A DNA stretch of 64,000 nucleotides from Phycicoccus duodecadis (GTDB lineage: Bacteria; Actinomycetota; Actinomycetes; Actinomycetales; Dermatophilaceae). Every line of letters starts with the position of its first letter. Position 1 is the stretch's first letter. Below, in pieces: positions 42,470-52,700 of this stretch. A model generated the notes under the pieces. It did not search any database, was not told the DNA's origin, and saw only the letters and a list, made by a program, of their open reading frames with translations. Made by a program: the position numbers and the translations under genes. The DNA lies in NCBI RefSeq assembly GCF_002846495.1, contig NZ_PJNE01000001.1:2480001-2544000 (forward strand), given 5' to 3'.

Positions 42470-43648
42470 GTGGTGCGACGCCCCACCCCCGAGGACAAGT
42501 TCTCGTTCGGCCTGTGGACCGTGGGCTGGACGGGGACGGACCCGTTCGGCGGGCCCACCCGCCCCGCCCTGGACCCGTGGGAGTACGCCGAGAAGCTCGC
42601 CGAGCTCGGGGCCTGGGGCGTGACCTTCCACGACAACGACGTCTTCCCCTTCGACGCCGACGCCGCGACCAAGGAGCGCATCGTCTCGCGCTTCCGGCAG
42701 GCGACCGACGCCGCGGGGCTGGTCATCGAGATGGTCACCACCAACACCTTCAGCCACCCCGTCTTCAAGGACGGCGGCCTCACGAGCAACGACCGGGGGG
42801 TGCGGCGCTTCGGCCTGCGCAAGGTGCTGCACGCGGTCGACCTCGCCGCCGAGCTGGGCGCGACGACGTTCGTCATGTGGGGCGGGCGCGAGGGGAGCGA
42901 GTACGACGGGTCCAAGGACGTCTACTCGGCGATGGAGCGCTACAAGGAGGGTCTCGACACCGTCGCCGGCTACATCAAGGCCCAGGGCCACGACCTGCGC
43001 ATCGCGCTGGAGCCCAAGCCGAACGAGCCGCGCGGCGACATCTTCCTGCCCACCGCCGGGCACGCGCTGGCCCTGATCGCCGAGCTCGAGCACGGCGACA
43101 TCGTGGGCCTGAACCCCGAGACCGGCCACGAGCAGATGGCCAACCTCAACTACACCCACGGCCTCGGCCAGGCGCTGTGGAGCGGCAAGCTGTTCCACAT
43201 CGACCTCAACGGCCAGCGCGGCCTGAAGTACGACCAGGACCTCGTCTTCGGCCACGGCGACCTGACCTCGGCCTTCTTCACCGTCGACCTCATCGAGAAC
43301 GGGTTCCCGGGCCACCCCGACGGCCCGCGCTACGACGGCCCGCGCCACTTCGACTACAAGCCCTCGCGCACCGAGCACCTGGACGGCGTGTGGGAGTCGG
43401 CCAAGGCCTGCATGTCGACCTACCTCCTGCTCGCCGACAAGGCCCGGGCCTTCCGCGCGGACCCCCGGGTCCAGGAGGCGATGGAGTACGCCGGCGTGCT
43501 CGACCTCGCGCGCCCGACCCTGGACGCCGGCGAGTCCGTCGAGGACTTCCTCGCCGCCGACGACGGCTTCGACCCCGAGAAGGCCGGCGAGCGCGACTTC
43601 GGGTTCGTGCGGCTGCAGCAGCTGGCGATCGAGCACCTCATCGGCTGA
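42470..43648 (+). CDS. xylA: Xylose isomerase
   Basis: A 392-residue TIM-barrel aldose isomerase that converts D-xylose to D-xylulose (and glucose to fructose). Conserved: [23 protein letters not shown] with the catalytic His, [21 protein letters not shown] with metal-binding Glu and the catalytic Lys, [33 protein letters not shown] and [10 protein letters not shown]. Length is that of actinobacterial (class I) XylA. GTG 42470 is selected because AAGGAG lies seven bases upstream. No xylulokinase gene is in the window. Regulated by the divergent ROK gene through the AT-rich dyad. Confidence 0.97.
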   Translation: MVRRPTPEDKFSFGLWTVGWTGTDPFGGPTRPALDPWEYAEKLAELGAWGVTFHDNDVFPFDADAATKERIVSRFRQATDAAGLVIEMVTTNTFSHPVFKDGGLTSNDRGVRRFGLRKVLHAVDLAAELGATTFVMWGGREGSEYDGSKDVYSAMERYKEGLDTVAGYIKAQGHDLRIALEPKPNEPRGDIFLPTAGHALALIAELEHGDIVGLNPETGHEQMANLNYTHGLGQALWSGKLFHIDLNGQRGLKYDQDLVFGHGDLTSAFFTVDLIENGFPGHPDGPRYDGPRHFDYKPSRTEHLDGVWESAKACMSTYLLLADKARAFRADPRVQEAMEYAGVLDLARPTLDAGESVEDFLAADDGFDPEKAGERDFGFVRLQQLAIEHLIG

Positions 43649-43748
43649 CGTGACCCTGGGGTCGAGGACCCGCTCACCCCGGCCCGCACACCCGCCCCCT
43701 CGGCGATACTCGGGAGCCCGGCACGACCGCGAGAAGGGCGACGACACC

Positions 43749-44324
43749 ATGACCGGCATCAGCGCAGCCACCCGCTACCCCCTGGCCGACCTCACGGAGG
43801 TGCCCGACGACATCCGCGACCGCATCCTGGCGGTGCAGGAGAAGTCCGGGTTCGTCCCGTCGGTGTTCCTCGTCCTGGCCCGCCGCCCCGACGAGTTCCG
43901 CGCGTTCTTCGCCTACCACGACGCGCTCATGGAGGGCCCGGGCACGCTGAGCAAGGCCGAGCGCGAGATGGTCGTGGTGGCCACCTCGAGCCACAACCAC
44001 TGCCTCTACTGCGTGGTCGCGCACGGCGCCATCCTGCGGATCCGCGCCAAGGACCCCTTGGTCGCCGACCAGGTGGCGGTCAACCACCGCACGGCCGACA
44101 TCACCCCGCGCCAGCACGCCATGCTGGACTTCGCGCTCAAGGTCACCGCGGCCTCGCACACCATCGACGACAGCGACCACGAGGCGCTGGCCGCGCACGG
44201 CTTCACCGCCGAGGACGCCTGGGACATCGCCGCCATCGCCGCGTTCTTCGGCCTGTCGAACCGGATGGCCAACGTCACCGAGATGCGGCCCAACCCCGAG
44301 TTCTACGCGATGGGCCGCGGCTGA
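43749..44324 (+). CDS. AhpD-like peroxidase-related protein
   Basis: A 191-residue carboxymuconolactone decarboxylase/AhpD-fold protein of the 'peroxidase-related enzyme' type. The redox motif is HNHCLYCVVAHG (Cys85-x2-Cys88, His92). It is flanked by KAEREMVVVATSS and VNHRTADITPRQHAMLDFAL. The C-terminus reads SNRMANVTEMRPNPEFYAMG. It may reduce peroxides with a thiol partner; the physiological role is unclear. It lies 100 bases after xylA and may be in the same transcript. Start chosen at ATG 43749 (purine-rich GAGAAGG ~11 bases upstream). Confidence 0.88.
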   Translation: MTGISAATRYPLADLTEVPDDIRDRILAVQEKSGFVPSVFLVLARRPDEFRAFFAYHDALMEGPGTLSKAEREMVVVATSSHNHCLYCVVAHGAILRIRAKDPLVADQVAVNHRTADITPRQHAMLDFALKVTAASHTIDDSDHEALAAHGFTAEDAWDIAAIAAFFGLSNRMANVTEMRPNPEFYAMGRG

Positions 44325-44382
44325 GGCCGGGCCGCGGCGCGGTAGGCCCGTCGGACTGGCTGGGGACCCACCGCGCCGGACC

Positions 44383-45351
44383 TCAGCCGGCGAGGGTCTT
44401 GGCCACCCAGGCGTTGCGCGTCGCGGTCATGGCTTGGGCCACGGCCGTGTGCGGCGCCATCAGGTCGAAGCCGTGGAAGCCGCCGGGCCACACGTGCAGG
44501 TCGGCCTGCACGCCGGCGTGCCACAGGGCGGTCGCGTACGCCACGTCCTCGTCACGGAACACCTCGGCGGTGGCGCAGTCGATGTACGCGGGCGGGAGCC
44601 CCGAGAGGTCGGTGGCCCGCGCCGGGGCCGCGTAGACCGAGACGTCGTCGGTCCCCCGCCGGTCGCCCAGCAGCGCCGACCATCCCGTGATGTTGCTCGT
44701 CCGGTCCCAGACGCCGACGCCGTCGATCTGCGCGGTCGACACCGTCGCGTCGCGGTCGTCGAGCATCGGGTAGATCAACAGCTGGCCCACCAGCTCCGGC
44801 CCCCCACGGTCGCGGGCGAGCAGCGCGGTGCCGGCGGCGAGGCCGCCACCGGCGCTGGCGCCGGCGATGAGCAGCCGCCCGAGGTCCAGGCCGAGCTCGT
44901 CCGCGTGGTCGGCGGTCCACACCAAGCCGGCGTAGCAGTCCTCCACCGGGAAGGGGTCGGGGTACTCGGGCGCGAGGCGGTACTCGACCGTCACGACGAC
45001 GGCGCCGAGCTCGGTGATCCACGGCAGGAACTGCGGCAGCCCGGTGAACCGGTCGCCGATGATCATCCCGCCGCCATGGGTGTGGAACACGACCGGGGAC
45101 GGCCCCGTACGCCCCTCCGCCTCCAGCACGGTGACCTCGATCTCGTCGCCCTGGTGCCCGGGGATCGTGTGGTCGGTGCGGCGCACCCCCGCCTCCGCGA
45201 GCACCTCGTCGACCGGGACGTCGATGGGGAGGGGCTGGCGCAGGGCCGGGATCATGTCGGGGGTCAGGCTGCTCGGCAGCACGTCGGCCAGGGCGACGAG
45301 CACGGCCTCGAGCTCGGGGTCGAACGGTGGGCGGGGCACGGTCGTGGCCAT
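44383..45351 (-). CDS. Alpha/beta hydrolase, hormone-sensitive-lipase family
   Basis: A 322-residue esterase. Oxyanion-hole motif HTHGGGMIIGD (~residues 88-98), nucleophile elbow GASAGGGLAAG (Ser about 163), VEYRLAPEYPDPFPVED, the Asp in YIDCATAEVFRDED and the His in GGFHGFDLM. These define family IV (HSL) bacterial esterases. GAAGGAG lies eight bases before ATG 45351. It is separated by ~137 bases from the esterase/regulator pair upstream. Confidence 0.93.
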   Translation of the reverse strand: MATTVPRPPFDPELEAVLVALADVLPSSLTPDMIPALRQPLPIDVPVDEVLAEAGVRRTDHTIPGHQGDEIEVTVLEAEGRTGPSPVVFHTHGGGMIIGDRFTGLPQFLPWITELGAVVVTVEYRLAPEYPDPFPVEDCYAGLVWTADHADELGLDLGRLLIAGASAGGGLAAGTALLARDRGGPELVGQLLIYPMLDDRDATVSTAQIDGVGVWDRTSNITGWSALLGDRRGTDDVSVYAAPARATDLSGLPPAYIDCATAEVFRDEDVAYATALWHAGVQADLHVWPGGFHGFDLMAPHTAVAQAMTATRNAWVAKTLAG

Positions 45352-45488
45352 CGGCGGTCTCCTTCGTCCTGCGTCACCACGGTGTGACGCGTGCGTCCAT
45401 CGTCCGCGACGCCGACCGCCCACCGCACCCGCCAGACGGGGCCGATCCGGGCGAGGGCATCCGCCATTCGCGCGGTGCCGGCCCGCGG

Positions 45489-46493
45489 CTAGCCGGTGGG
45501 AGGCGCGGGCGTCCCCACGCGCAGCAGGTGCGCGACCCGCGCCACCCGGTAGCGGGCGCCGCCGAGCGGACCCCCCGGGTCGTACCCGAGCTCCTCGGCC
45601 AGCCGCCCCCGTCGCGACGCCAGGCTCGAGTGGTGCATCCCCAGGGTGGCGGCGGCCTGCCGCAGGCTGTCGGACTCGACGACGGCGTCGAGCACCTCGA
45701 GCGAGCGGGGGTCGAGGCGGTGCAGGGCGTCGACGTCCGGATGCGGGGTGGCCCGGCGGTCGAGCGCGTCGGCCGCCTCCAGAAGGGCGCCCAGCTCCTC
45801 GGCGTCGACCGCCCCGCCCCGTGCGCGGCCCACGCGCAGGGCCAGCTGCGCCTCGGCCCAGGACCGCGGCAGGTGCAGCACCCCGCCCCACGTGCCCCGC
45901 CCCACCGGGCCGCTCAGGTCCCCCGGGGGGTCGCCGGGGCCGACCACGGCGGCGCGCACCGGGCCGTGCTCGGTGGCCAGCACGACCGAGGACCCCGCGA
46001 CGGCCCGCTCCGCCGGATGGGCGACGACCCGCACCCGCGCGCCCAACCGCCGCCGCACGGCCATGGCCTCACGCTCGGCCGCCGGGCGCTCGCCGTCCAC
46101 GAGCACGGCGACGGGTGACAGCGTGCGCTCGTGGTGGCGATGGCGCACCAGGGACAGGGCGAGGGCGCACCGCTCGACCACGAGGGCGTCGTTCGCATGG
46201 GCGGGGCCCTGACGCTCGACCCACACGTGCGCGTCGGCCGCGGGGCGGGCCGGCCAGCCGGGCTCGGCGACGAGGTCGGGGCGCGGGTCGAGGCGCCGGC
46301 CGTCGGGGGCGACCCGCAGCCCGCCCCCCGGCCACGAGGCGCCCGCGACCGCGCCGGTGAGCACCGCGGCGCCCCGCAGCACCGCGTCCGCACCGGCCGA
46401 CGCCGCGATCAGCGTGTCGAAGTACCCGATGACCTTGAGCCCCTCGCCGGACTCCGGGTCGAGGGCGCTCAGCCGTCCTACCAGCTCCTGCAT
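45489..46493 (-). CDS. PucR-type helix-turn-helix regulator
   Basis: A 334-residue protein. A variable N-terminal region (~1-150, no family recognised) contains FDTLIAASAGADAVLRGAAV. A middle region (GTWGGVLHLPRSWAEAQLAL) resembles the GGDEF-like domain of PucR/CdaR proteins. The C-terminal HTH is clear: LEVLDAVVESDSLRQAAATL and GMHHSSLASRRGRLAEELGY. It starts 14 bases after the carboxylesterase stop, so it likely belongs to one operon and may control it. The start is moderately certain (ATG 46493). Confidence 0.78.
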   Translation of the reverse strand: MQELVGRLSALDPESGEGLKVIGYFDTLIAASAGADAVLRGAAVLTGAVAGASWPGGGLRVAPDGRRLDPRPDLVAEPGWPARPAADAHVWVERQGPAHANDALVVERCALALSLVRHRHHERTLSPVAVLVDGERPAAEREAMAVRRRLGARVRVVAHPAERAVAGSSVVLATEHGPVRAAVVGPGDPPGDLSGPVGRGTWGGVLHLPRSWAEAQLALRVGRARGGAVDAEELGALLEAADALDRRATPHPDVDALHRLDPRSLEVLDAVVESDSLRQAAATLGMHHSSLASRRGRLAEELGYDPGGPLGGARYRVARVAHLLRVGTPAPPTG

Positions 46494-46507
46494 GTCGCCG
46501 TGGGCTT

Positions 46508-48004
46508 CTACCGGATGCCGTCCCAGAGGGCTCGCTCGTCGCCGTCCGGGTCGTCGGTGACGGTGACGACGTCGGTGATGATGCCGGTGGTGCGCGCCCC
46601 GCGGGTGTACGGGGGCCAGCCGGGGTCGCCGCTGGTCACGAAGTCGACCCACACGCGGTGCGCCGTCGCCGCTACCGCCGGGTCGGGGTCGGGGCCGATC
46701 AGCGGCTCGTTCTGGGCGAGGCCGATGGTGTCGAACACGTACGGGATCTCCACCGCGTGCACGGCCCCGAGGCGGTGGTTCGCCTCCGGGGACGGGTGGT
46801 CGAACCGGTAGGCCCAGGTCGTGCCGCCCCCGTCCTCGCGGGCCTCGGCGTGCCGGATGGCCGGGACGGCGAAGAACCAGTCGGTGACGACGGCGGCCAT
46901 CACGTCGCCGGGCGACTCGCCCTCGTGGTGGTCGCGGTAGGTCTGCAACCCCTCGGGGCCCAGACCGTAGGCGGCCGCGCCCCCCTGGAGGGTCGGCTCG
47001 TCGACGTGGTCGATGGCGCCGGGGGCGACCAGGAAGAGACGGGACTCCTGCCGGTTCGAGCCCACGAGGACCCGCACCTCGGACGAGGCGCCGCCGGCGA
47101 AGGCCGCCAGCGGGTGCTCGGGCAGGACCGTGCCGTCGGCCACCGGGGCGAAGGGGAGCAGGCTGAGGGCCAGGGCCCCCCACGTCGCCGGGTCGGGCCT
47201 GGTCTGCACCTCGACCACGAGGTCGGCGGCAGCCCGGGTCAGGCGGGGGATCTCGACCCGGGAGAGCGCCTCCCGGGTCGGCTCGACGCCCAGCGACGCG
47301 GCGAGGGTGCGCCCGACGGTCGCGGCGACCTCGGGGGTGAGGGTGTGCGCGGCCGCCCCCGACTGCGTGATGGCCTGCTGGAAGAGGCCGCGCGCGCTCG
47401 GCATCGCCAGCAGGGTCGTCACGCTCATCGCCCCGGCGGACTCCCCCGCGACGGTGACCCGCCCCGGGTCGCCGCCGAACGCCGCGATGTTGTCGCGCAC
47501 CCAGGCCAGGGCCGCGACCTGGTCCTGGAGCCCGATGTTCGCCAGGCCCTGCTCGGCGTCGCCCTCGGTGAAGAGGAAGCCGTCGGCGGCGAGCCGGTAG
47601 TTGATGGTCACGCACACGACACCGTCGCGCGCGAACGCCGACCCGTCGTACGCGAGCACCGAACCCGACCCGTTCATGAACGAGCCGCCGTGGACCCACA
47701 CCAGGACCGGGCGGGCGGCGCCGGCGGTCTCCGCGGGGGCCCACACGTTGAGGTTCAGGCACTCCTCACCGGGGATGACCTGCTCGGGGAAGAGCTTCTG
47801 GTACTGCGGTGGGTAGTCGCCCTTGGGGACGGTCGGGCCGTACGCCGTCGCGTCACGGACCCCCTGCCACGGCGTGACGGGCCGGGGTGGCCGCATCCGG
47901 TTCTCGCCGAACGGGGCTGCGGCGTACGGGATGCCGAGGAAACGGCTGACGCCGCCCTCGGTCACGCCGCTCACGACGCCGCCGGCGACCTGGACCTCGA
48001 CCAT
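46508..48004 (-). CDS. Type-B carboxylesterase
   Basis: A 498-residue carboxylesterase/lipase of the cholinesterase-like family. RFLGIPYAAAPFGENRMRPP at the start is followed by the signature EECLNLNVWAP. The oxyanion loop is WVHGGSFMNGSG, the nucleophile elbow VTVAGESAGAMSV (Ser189). ALAWVRDNIAAFGGDPGRV and the His-bearing GAVHAVEIPYVFD lie further on. It hydrolyses carboxylic esters in the cytoplasm (no signal peptide). First gene of a pair with the PucR-type regulator. Confidence 0.93.
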   Translation of the reverse strand: MVEVQVAGGVVSGVTEGGVSRFLGIPYAAAPFGENRMRPPRPVTPWQGVRDATAYGPTVPKGDYPPQYQKLFPEQVIPGEECLNLNVWAPAETAGAARPVLVWVHGGSFMNGSGSVLAYDGSAFARDGVVCVTINYRLAADGFLFTEGDAEQGLANIGLQDQVAALAWVRDNIAAFGGDPGRVTVAGESAGAMSVTTLLAMPSARGLFQQAITQSGAAAHTLTPEVAATVGRTLAASLGVEPTREALSRVEIPRLTRAAADLVVEVQTRPDPATWGALALSLLPFAPVADGTVLPEHPLAAFAGGASSEVRVLVGSNRQESRLFLVAPGAIDHVDEPTLQGGAAAYGLGPEGLQTYRDHHEGESPGDVMAAVVTDWFFAVPAIRHAEAREDGGGTTWAYRFDHPSPEANHRLGAVHAVEIPYVFDTIGLAQNEPLIGPDPDPAVAATAHRVWVDFVTSGDPGWPPYTRGARTTGIITDVVTVTDDPDGDERALWDGIR

Positions 48005-48093
48005 GGCTGTGCTCCTCGCTCCTCGCTGAACGACCGCTTCCGCAGCGTAGGCCCTCCCGGGCGGGCGCGGTCGGTCAGCCTCCGCCCACGCCC

Positions 48094-48309
48094 TCAGTGC
48101 CCCGCGTCCGGGTGGATGCTGCGGGTCCGGTCGCGCGCGTAGCGACGGGGCAGCCAGTCCCTCGGGTAGAGCTTCGGCAGGATCTTGCCGACGGCCAGGG
48201 CCAGGTACATCACGGTGTTGATCGCGACGAACACGGTCAGCACTGCGAACCACGGGGTGGCGAGGACCGACTCGGGCAGGACGATCCCGGCGGGGACGAG
48301 GGCGCTCAT
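48094..48309 (-). CDS. Small single-helix membrane protein of the glycosyltransferase operon
   Basis: A 71-residue protein with one membrane helix (~18-44; WFAVLTVFVAINTVMYLALA) and a basic C-terminus (LYPRDWLPRRYARDRTRSIH). Its ATG overlaps the glycosyltransferase stop by ATGA, so it is translationally coupled to it. No family recognised. Small membrane subunits often stabilise processive synthases; that role is inference from the coupling. Confidence 0.7.
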   Translation of the reverse strand: MSALVPAGIVLPESVLATPWFAVLTVFVAINTVMYLALAVGKILPKLYPRDWLPRRYARDRTRSIHPDAGH

Positions 48310-49757
48310 CGGCGCTCCCCGTTCTCGACCAGCACGCGTCCGTCGGCGGCCTTGACCACGTGCTGCCACTGCGCCCGCTTGCCGGTGAGGATGTCGAGGA
48401 CGCCCCGCACGTACACGACGTTGAGCACCGTGGCGTAGACCAGCTCGGGGATCAGCAGCGCGCCGAGGATGCGCGCGCGCCAGCCTCCGCGCCACACGCT
48501 GACGATGCGCTCGACGACGAAGACCGCGCCGACGCCGAACCAGAACGGGAAGAGCACGGCATGGTCGAGGGCCAGGCTCATCACGACGATGAGCGCGAAG
48601 TACGAGCTGAGCGCCACCACGCCGTAGCCGATCCCGAGCTGCTGGGCCCAGTACCGCAGGGTCTGCGGGGTCAGCCCGTAGGAGCCGAGGTTCTCGAGCG
48701 CCCCGCGCTGCCAGCGCAGGCGCTGGGCCCACAGGGCCCCCCAGGTGGGCATGACCTCGGTGACGACCGAGCACTCCTGGGGCGAGATCATCAGAGCGCC
48801 CAGCGACTTCAGGGCCAGGGTGAGCTCGTTGTCCTCGGTCAGGGCCGCGGTGTCGTAGACGTCGCCGCGCTGGCCCGGCAGGGCGCGGCCGCGCTGCTCG
48901 GCGACCTCGCGCAGGGCGCCGGAACGGAAGACCGACGCCGTGCCGGTGAGGACGAAGAGCCGGCCACGACGGCGGCGGATCTCGCGGCTGTAGCGCGTGT
49001 ACTCGTTGCGCTGCAGCTGGCCCAGCAGGCCGCCGCCCTCCTCCCCGTAGAAGAGGCCGCCGACGGCCATCAGCGCGCGGTCACTGGTCATCCGGGCCCT
49101 TACCACGCTGAGGTAGCCCTGGTCGAGCACGGTGTCGGCGTCCATCACCATGACGCAGTCGTTCTCGCCCAGGCCGGGCAGGAGCCGCTTGAGGGCCTGG
49201 TTCAGCGCGCCGGCCTTCTTGTGGACGTTGTCGGTGCTGCGCAGGACCTCGACGCCCATCCGCTCCGCGATCTCCTCGGTGCCGTCGGTGCAGTTGTCGG
49301 CGACGACGATGACGCGGTCGGGGCGGTCGTGCTGCTCGAGCAGCGAGCGGATGGTCGCGGCGATGCGGTCGGCCTCGTTGTGCGCGGGGATGAGGACGGT
49401 GACGGTCACCTCGCCGTGGAAGACACCGGCGGTGCGGGCCATCACCGGCTTGGGGGCCAGCGGCGTCGCACGGACGTCGTCGGAGCGGCGGTAGCGGGTG
49501 GCGATGCGGCGCTCGACCCCGGCGACCCCGGCCGCCAGCAGCAGCGCGATGGCCACCGCGACGAGGATGAGCCGCGTCGAGGGCGCCTGGGTGTCGTACA
49601 GGACGCTCCAGAGACCGAAGACCAGACCCTCCTTGGGCCGCCGCAGGGAGTCGGGGTCGCTCAGGCTGAGCCCGAACCACAACATCAGGGCGGCCCCGAG
49701 CGCCATCCCCAGGACGACGACACCGACCCCCCGCTCGAGCCGACGCTTGTTCTTCAT
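48306..49757 (-). CDS. Processive family-2 glycosyltransferase (PgaC/BcsA-like)
   Basis: A 483-residue membrane synthase. Two helices at ~10-30 and ~62-80 precede a GT2 catalytic domain: VTVLIPAHNEADRIAATIRS, VVADNCTDGTEE, VMDADTVLD (Asp206-Ala-Asp208), ALTEDNELT (Thr307-Glu-Asp309) and QRLRW (345-349). Three or four C-terminal helices follow. D, DxD, TED and Q(Q/R)xRW together mark processive beta-glycan synthases such as PgaC or cellulose synthase. No PilZ domain is visible. It overlaps a c-di-GMP enzyme gene upstream and a small membrane protein downstream. The polymer is unknown; an N-acetylglucosamine or glucose polymer is likely. Confidence 0.88.
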   Translation of the reverse strand: MKNKRRLERGVGVVVLGMALGAALMLWFGLSLSDPDSLRRPKEGLVFGLWSVLYDTQAPSTRLILVAVAIALLLAAGVAGVERRIATRYRRSDDVRATPLAPKPVMARTAGVFHGEVTVTVLIPAHNEADRIAATIRSLLEQHDRPDRVIVVADNCTDGTEEIAERMGVEVLRSTDNVHKKAGALNQALKRLLPGLGENDCVMVMDADTVLDQGYLSVVRARMTSDRALMAVGGLFYGEEGGGLLGQLQRNEYTRYSREIRRRRGRLFVLTGTASVFRSGALREVAEQRGRALPGQRGDVYDTAALTEDNELTLALKSLGALMISPQECSVVTEVMPTWGALWAQRLRWQRGALENLGSYGLTPQTLRYWAQQLGIGYGVVALSSYFALIVVMSLALDHAVLFPFWFGVGAVFVVERIVSVWRGGWRARILGALLIPELVYATVLNVVYVRGVLDILTGKRAQWQHVVKAADGRVLVENGERR

Positions 49758-52700
49758 GCGAGGTCTCCTCCGACCAGCAGGGCGGACGGGCTGTCCGCTG
49801 CGAGTGATCCCGACGTGGTCCAGCTCGAGGTGCCGCCGTCGAGGTGGCGCGACACGAAGGTGTCGAACGGCACCGGCTCACCGATGTAGTACCCCTGGGC
49901 GTAGTCGACGCCGAGCTCGCGCACGACGTCGAGGACGGCGGCCTCGGCCACGAACTCGGCGACGGTCTCCTTGCCGAGGTTGCGGGCGACGCCGACGATC
50001 GAGCGCAGGATGGCCCGGTCGACCGCCGAGGTGTGCGCCCCGGCCACGAACTCGCCGTCGATCTTGACGATGTCGAACGGCAGGTGCTTGAGGTAGTAGA
50101 AGGAGCCGAAGCCGGCCCCGAAGTCGTCGATGGCGACGCGGGTCCCCATCGCGCCGAGGCGCTGGCTGAAGGCGCGCGCGGCGGGCACGTCGGCCACCGC
50201 CGCGGTCTCGGTGGCCTCGACGACGAACTTGTGGGGTGCGACGCCGTGCCGGTGCAACGCCTCGACGAACTCGCGCTCGACCGACTCGTCACCGATCGAG
50301 TGCCCCGAGAGGTTGACCTCGAGCACCAGCTCGGGGGCGTACTCGTGCAGCCGCGACAGGGTGGCCACGGCGTGGCGGATGACCCACTTGTCGAGCTCCG
50401 GGGCCAGACCGGCCCGCTCGGCCACGTGCACGAAGCGGCCGGGGCTCACGGGCTGGCCCTCGCGGTCGACCAGGCGCAGCAGGGCCTCGGCGGCCACGAT
50501 GCGGTTCGAGCGCACGTCGAGGATGGGCTGCAGGTACAGCTCGAAGGCGTCGTTCTCGATCGCTGACTCGATGCGCGCCATCCACTCCAGGCGGGCGCCG
50601 GAGCGCGGCTGCTCGGTGCCCGAGGGGTCGAGGACCGCGTGCTGGTTGCGGCCCGCCTCCTTGGCGTCGTACAGCAGCATGTCGGCGAGGGCCAGCGGGT
50701 CGACGGCCTGCTGGGCGGCGGCGGCGAAGGTCACGGCCCCGACGCTCACGGTGACGCGGCGCTTGGCCCCGTCGAGCGACTGGCAGTGCGCGCGCACCCG
50801 CTCGACCAGCATCCGCGCCACGGCTTCGGCCCCGGCCTGGTCCGCGTCCGGCAGCAGCACGGCGAACTCGTCGCCGCCGAGCCGGGCCACGAGGTCGCCC
50901 CCGCGGAGGGAGTCCCGCACGACGGTCGAGATCGACACGATCAGCTCGTCGCCGGCCGTGTGGCCCATCGTGTCGTTGACCTCCTTGAAGTTGTCGAGGT
51001 CGAGCAGCAGCAGCGCGCCGCTGGGGCCGCGGCGGGCGCACAGCCGCAGGTGCTCCTCGAGGGTCTCGTCGAAGCGGCGGCGGTTCGGCATCGCGGTCAG
51101 GGCGTCGTGGTCGGCGAGGTAGGTCAGGCGTTCCTCGTAGCGCCGGCGCTCCGAGAAGTCGACGACGTTGACGAGGATGACCTCGTCGTCCTCGTCGGGG
51201 CTCGACAGCACCCGGCTGGTGAGCGACACGTGGGCGTCGGTGCCGTCGAGGCTCTCGATGGTCCAGTCGCCCACGAGCAGCTCGCCGGGGAAGGCCACGG
51301 CCCGCTGGAGGTAGACCGACATCTTGTCGCGGTGGGTCGGCGAGAGGTCGCCGAAGTCCATGCCGACGACGTCCTCGACGGTGCGGCCGGCCAGCGCCGC
51401 CAGCGAGTCGTTGACCTGCAGGACCCGGCCCCTGAGGTCGAGGACCGCGACCCCGTGGGGGGCATCGGAGATGAGCCGCTCGGTGCGCTGGCGCTCGGCC
51501 TCCAGGGCGTGCAGGCGCGCCTGCTCGTCGGAGACGTCGTGGAAGACCAGCAGGACCCGGTCGACCGGGCCGTCGCCCCCGTGCATCGGCACGGCGTCGA
51601 TGGCGACGAGCCGGTGCTCGCCGGAGTACCGGTCCTCGCTGAGGACGAGCGAACCCCGCACGTTCTCGCCCGCGAGCGCCCGCACCGAGGGCTGTTCGTC
51701 GTCGGGCATGACGCTGCCGTCGGGGCGGCGCGCCACGAAGGTGGTCGGCTCGAAGAAGCTCTCGCCGTCACCCAGCCACTGCCCGGCCGCGTCGTTGTGC
51801 AGCAGGACGGCGCCGGCGCGGTCGATGACGACGACGGCGTCGGGGATGGTCTCGGTGATGACGCGCAGGTCGTCGGCCTGGGTGCCGGAGTACCGGGCCG
51901 CCCGGGCCAGCTCGCCCAGCAGCCCGTCGCGCTCGCGCTGCACGGTCGCCACGACCACGGGCAGACCCACCGCCAGCAGCATGTAGGACTGCAGCGTCAC
52001 GGCGAAGGCCAGCGGGTCGTCGATGGTGCCGAACTGGCCGCCGCCGAAGCCGCGCACCAGGTACAGGGTGGTGAAGGCACCCAGCACCCCCTCGGCCGCG
52101 GCCAGGGGCAGGGGGAGCCGGAGCCCGGCCCAGAACAGCAGCGCGAGCGGCAGGAAGCTGAGCGGGAGGGTGCGACCCGGCCCGAAGACGACCCAGAGCA
52201 GGGCCACCGTGAACGCGAAGAGCGGTGCGGCCCGGAGCAGCGCGCGACCGCTGCTGCGCAGGGCGGTGCCGCGCACCGCCAGGCCCGGCGCGGAGATCAC
52301 GACGACCGCGGCCCCGTTGCGCACGACCCAGCTCAGGGTGGTCTCCCACGTCACGTCCGTGGTCGAGAGCGCGAGCCCGGTCATCCCGAGGATGGTGCTG
52401 AGGGTCACCGCGACGGCGCTCGCGGCCAGGAAGCGGTAGATGTCGGTGAGGCTGCTCAGCGCGGCCGGGCGCAGGTCGTGCCACCAGCGCCGGGCGGGGT
52501 CACCCACCATCACGGCGCGGACCGCGACGACGAACACGGCGTTGGCCAGGCCCAGGAAGAAGGCGGTGGTGACCGGCATCCCGGTCCAGCCGTTGCCGAC
52601 GGCCGCCACCAGGAAGACGAAGCCGGTGGCGATGTTCACCTCACGGCGCGAGGCGGCGTACAGGCCCCAGAGCACGGCGACGCCGGCCGGCGGCCAGAAG

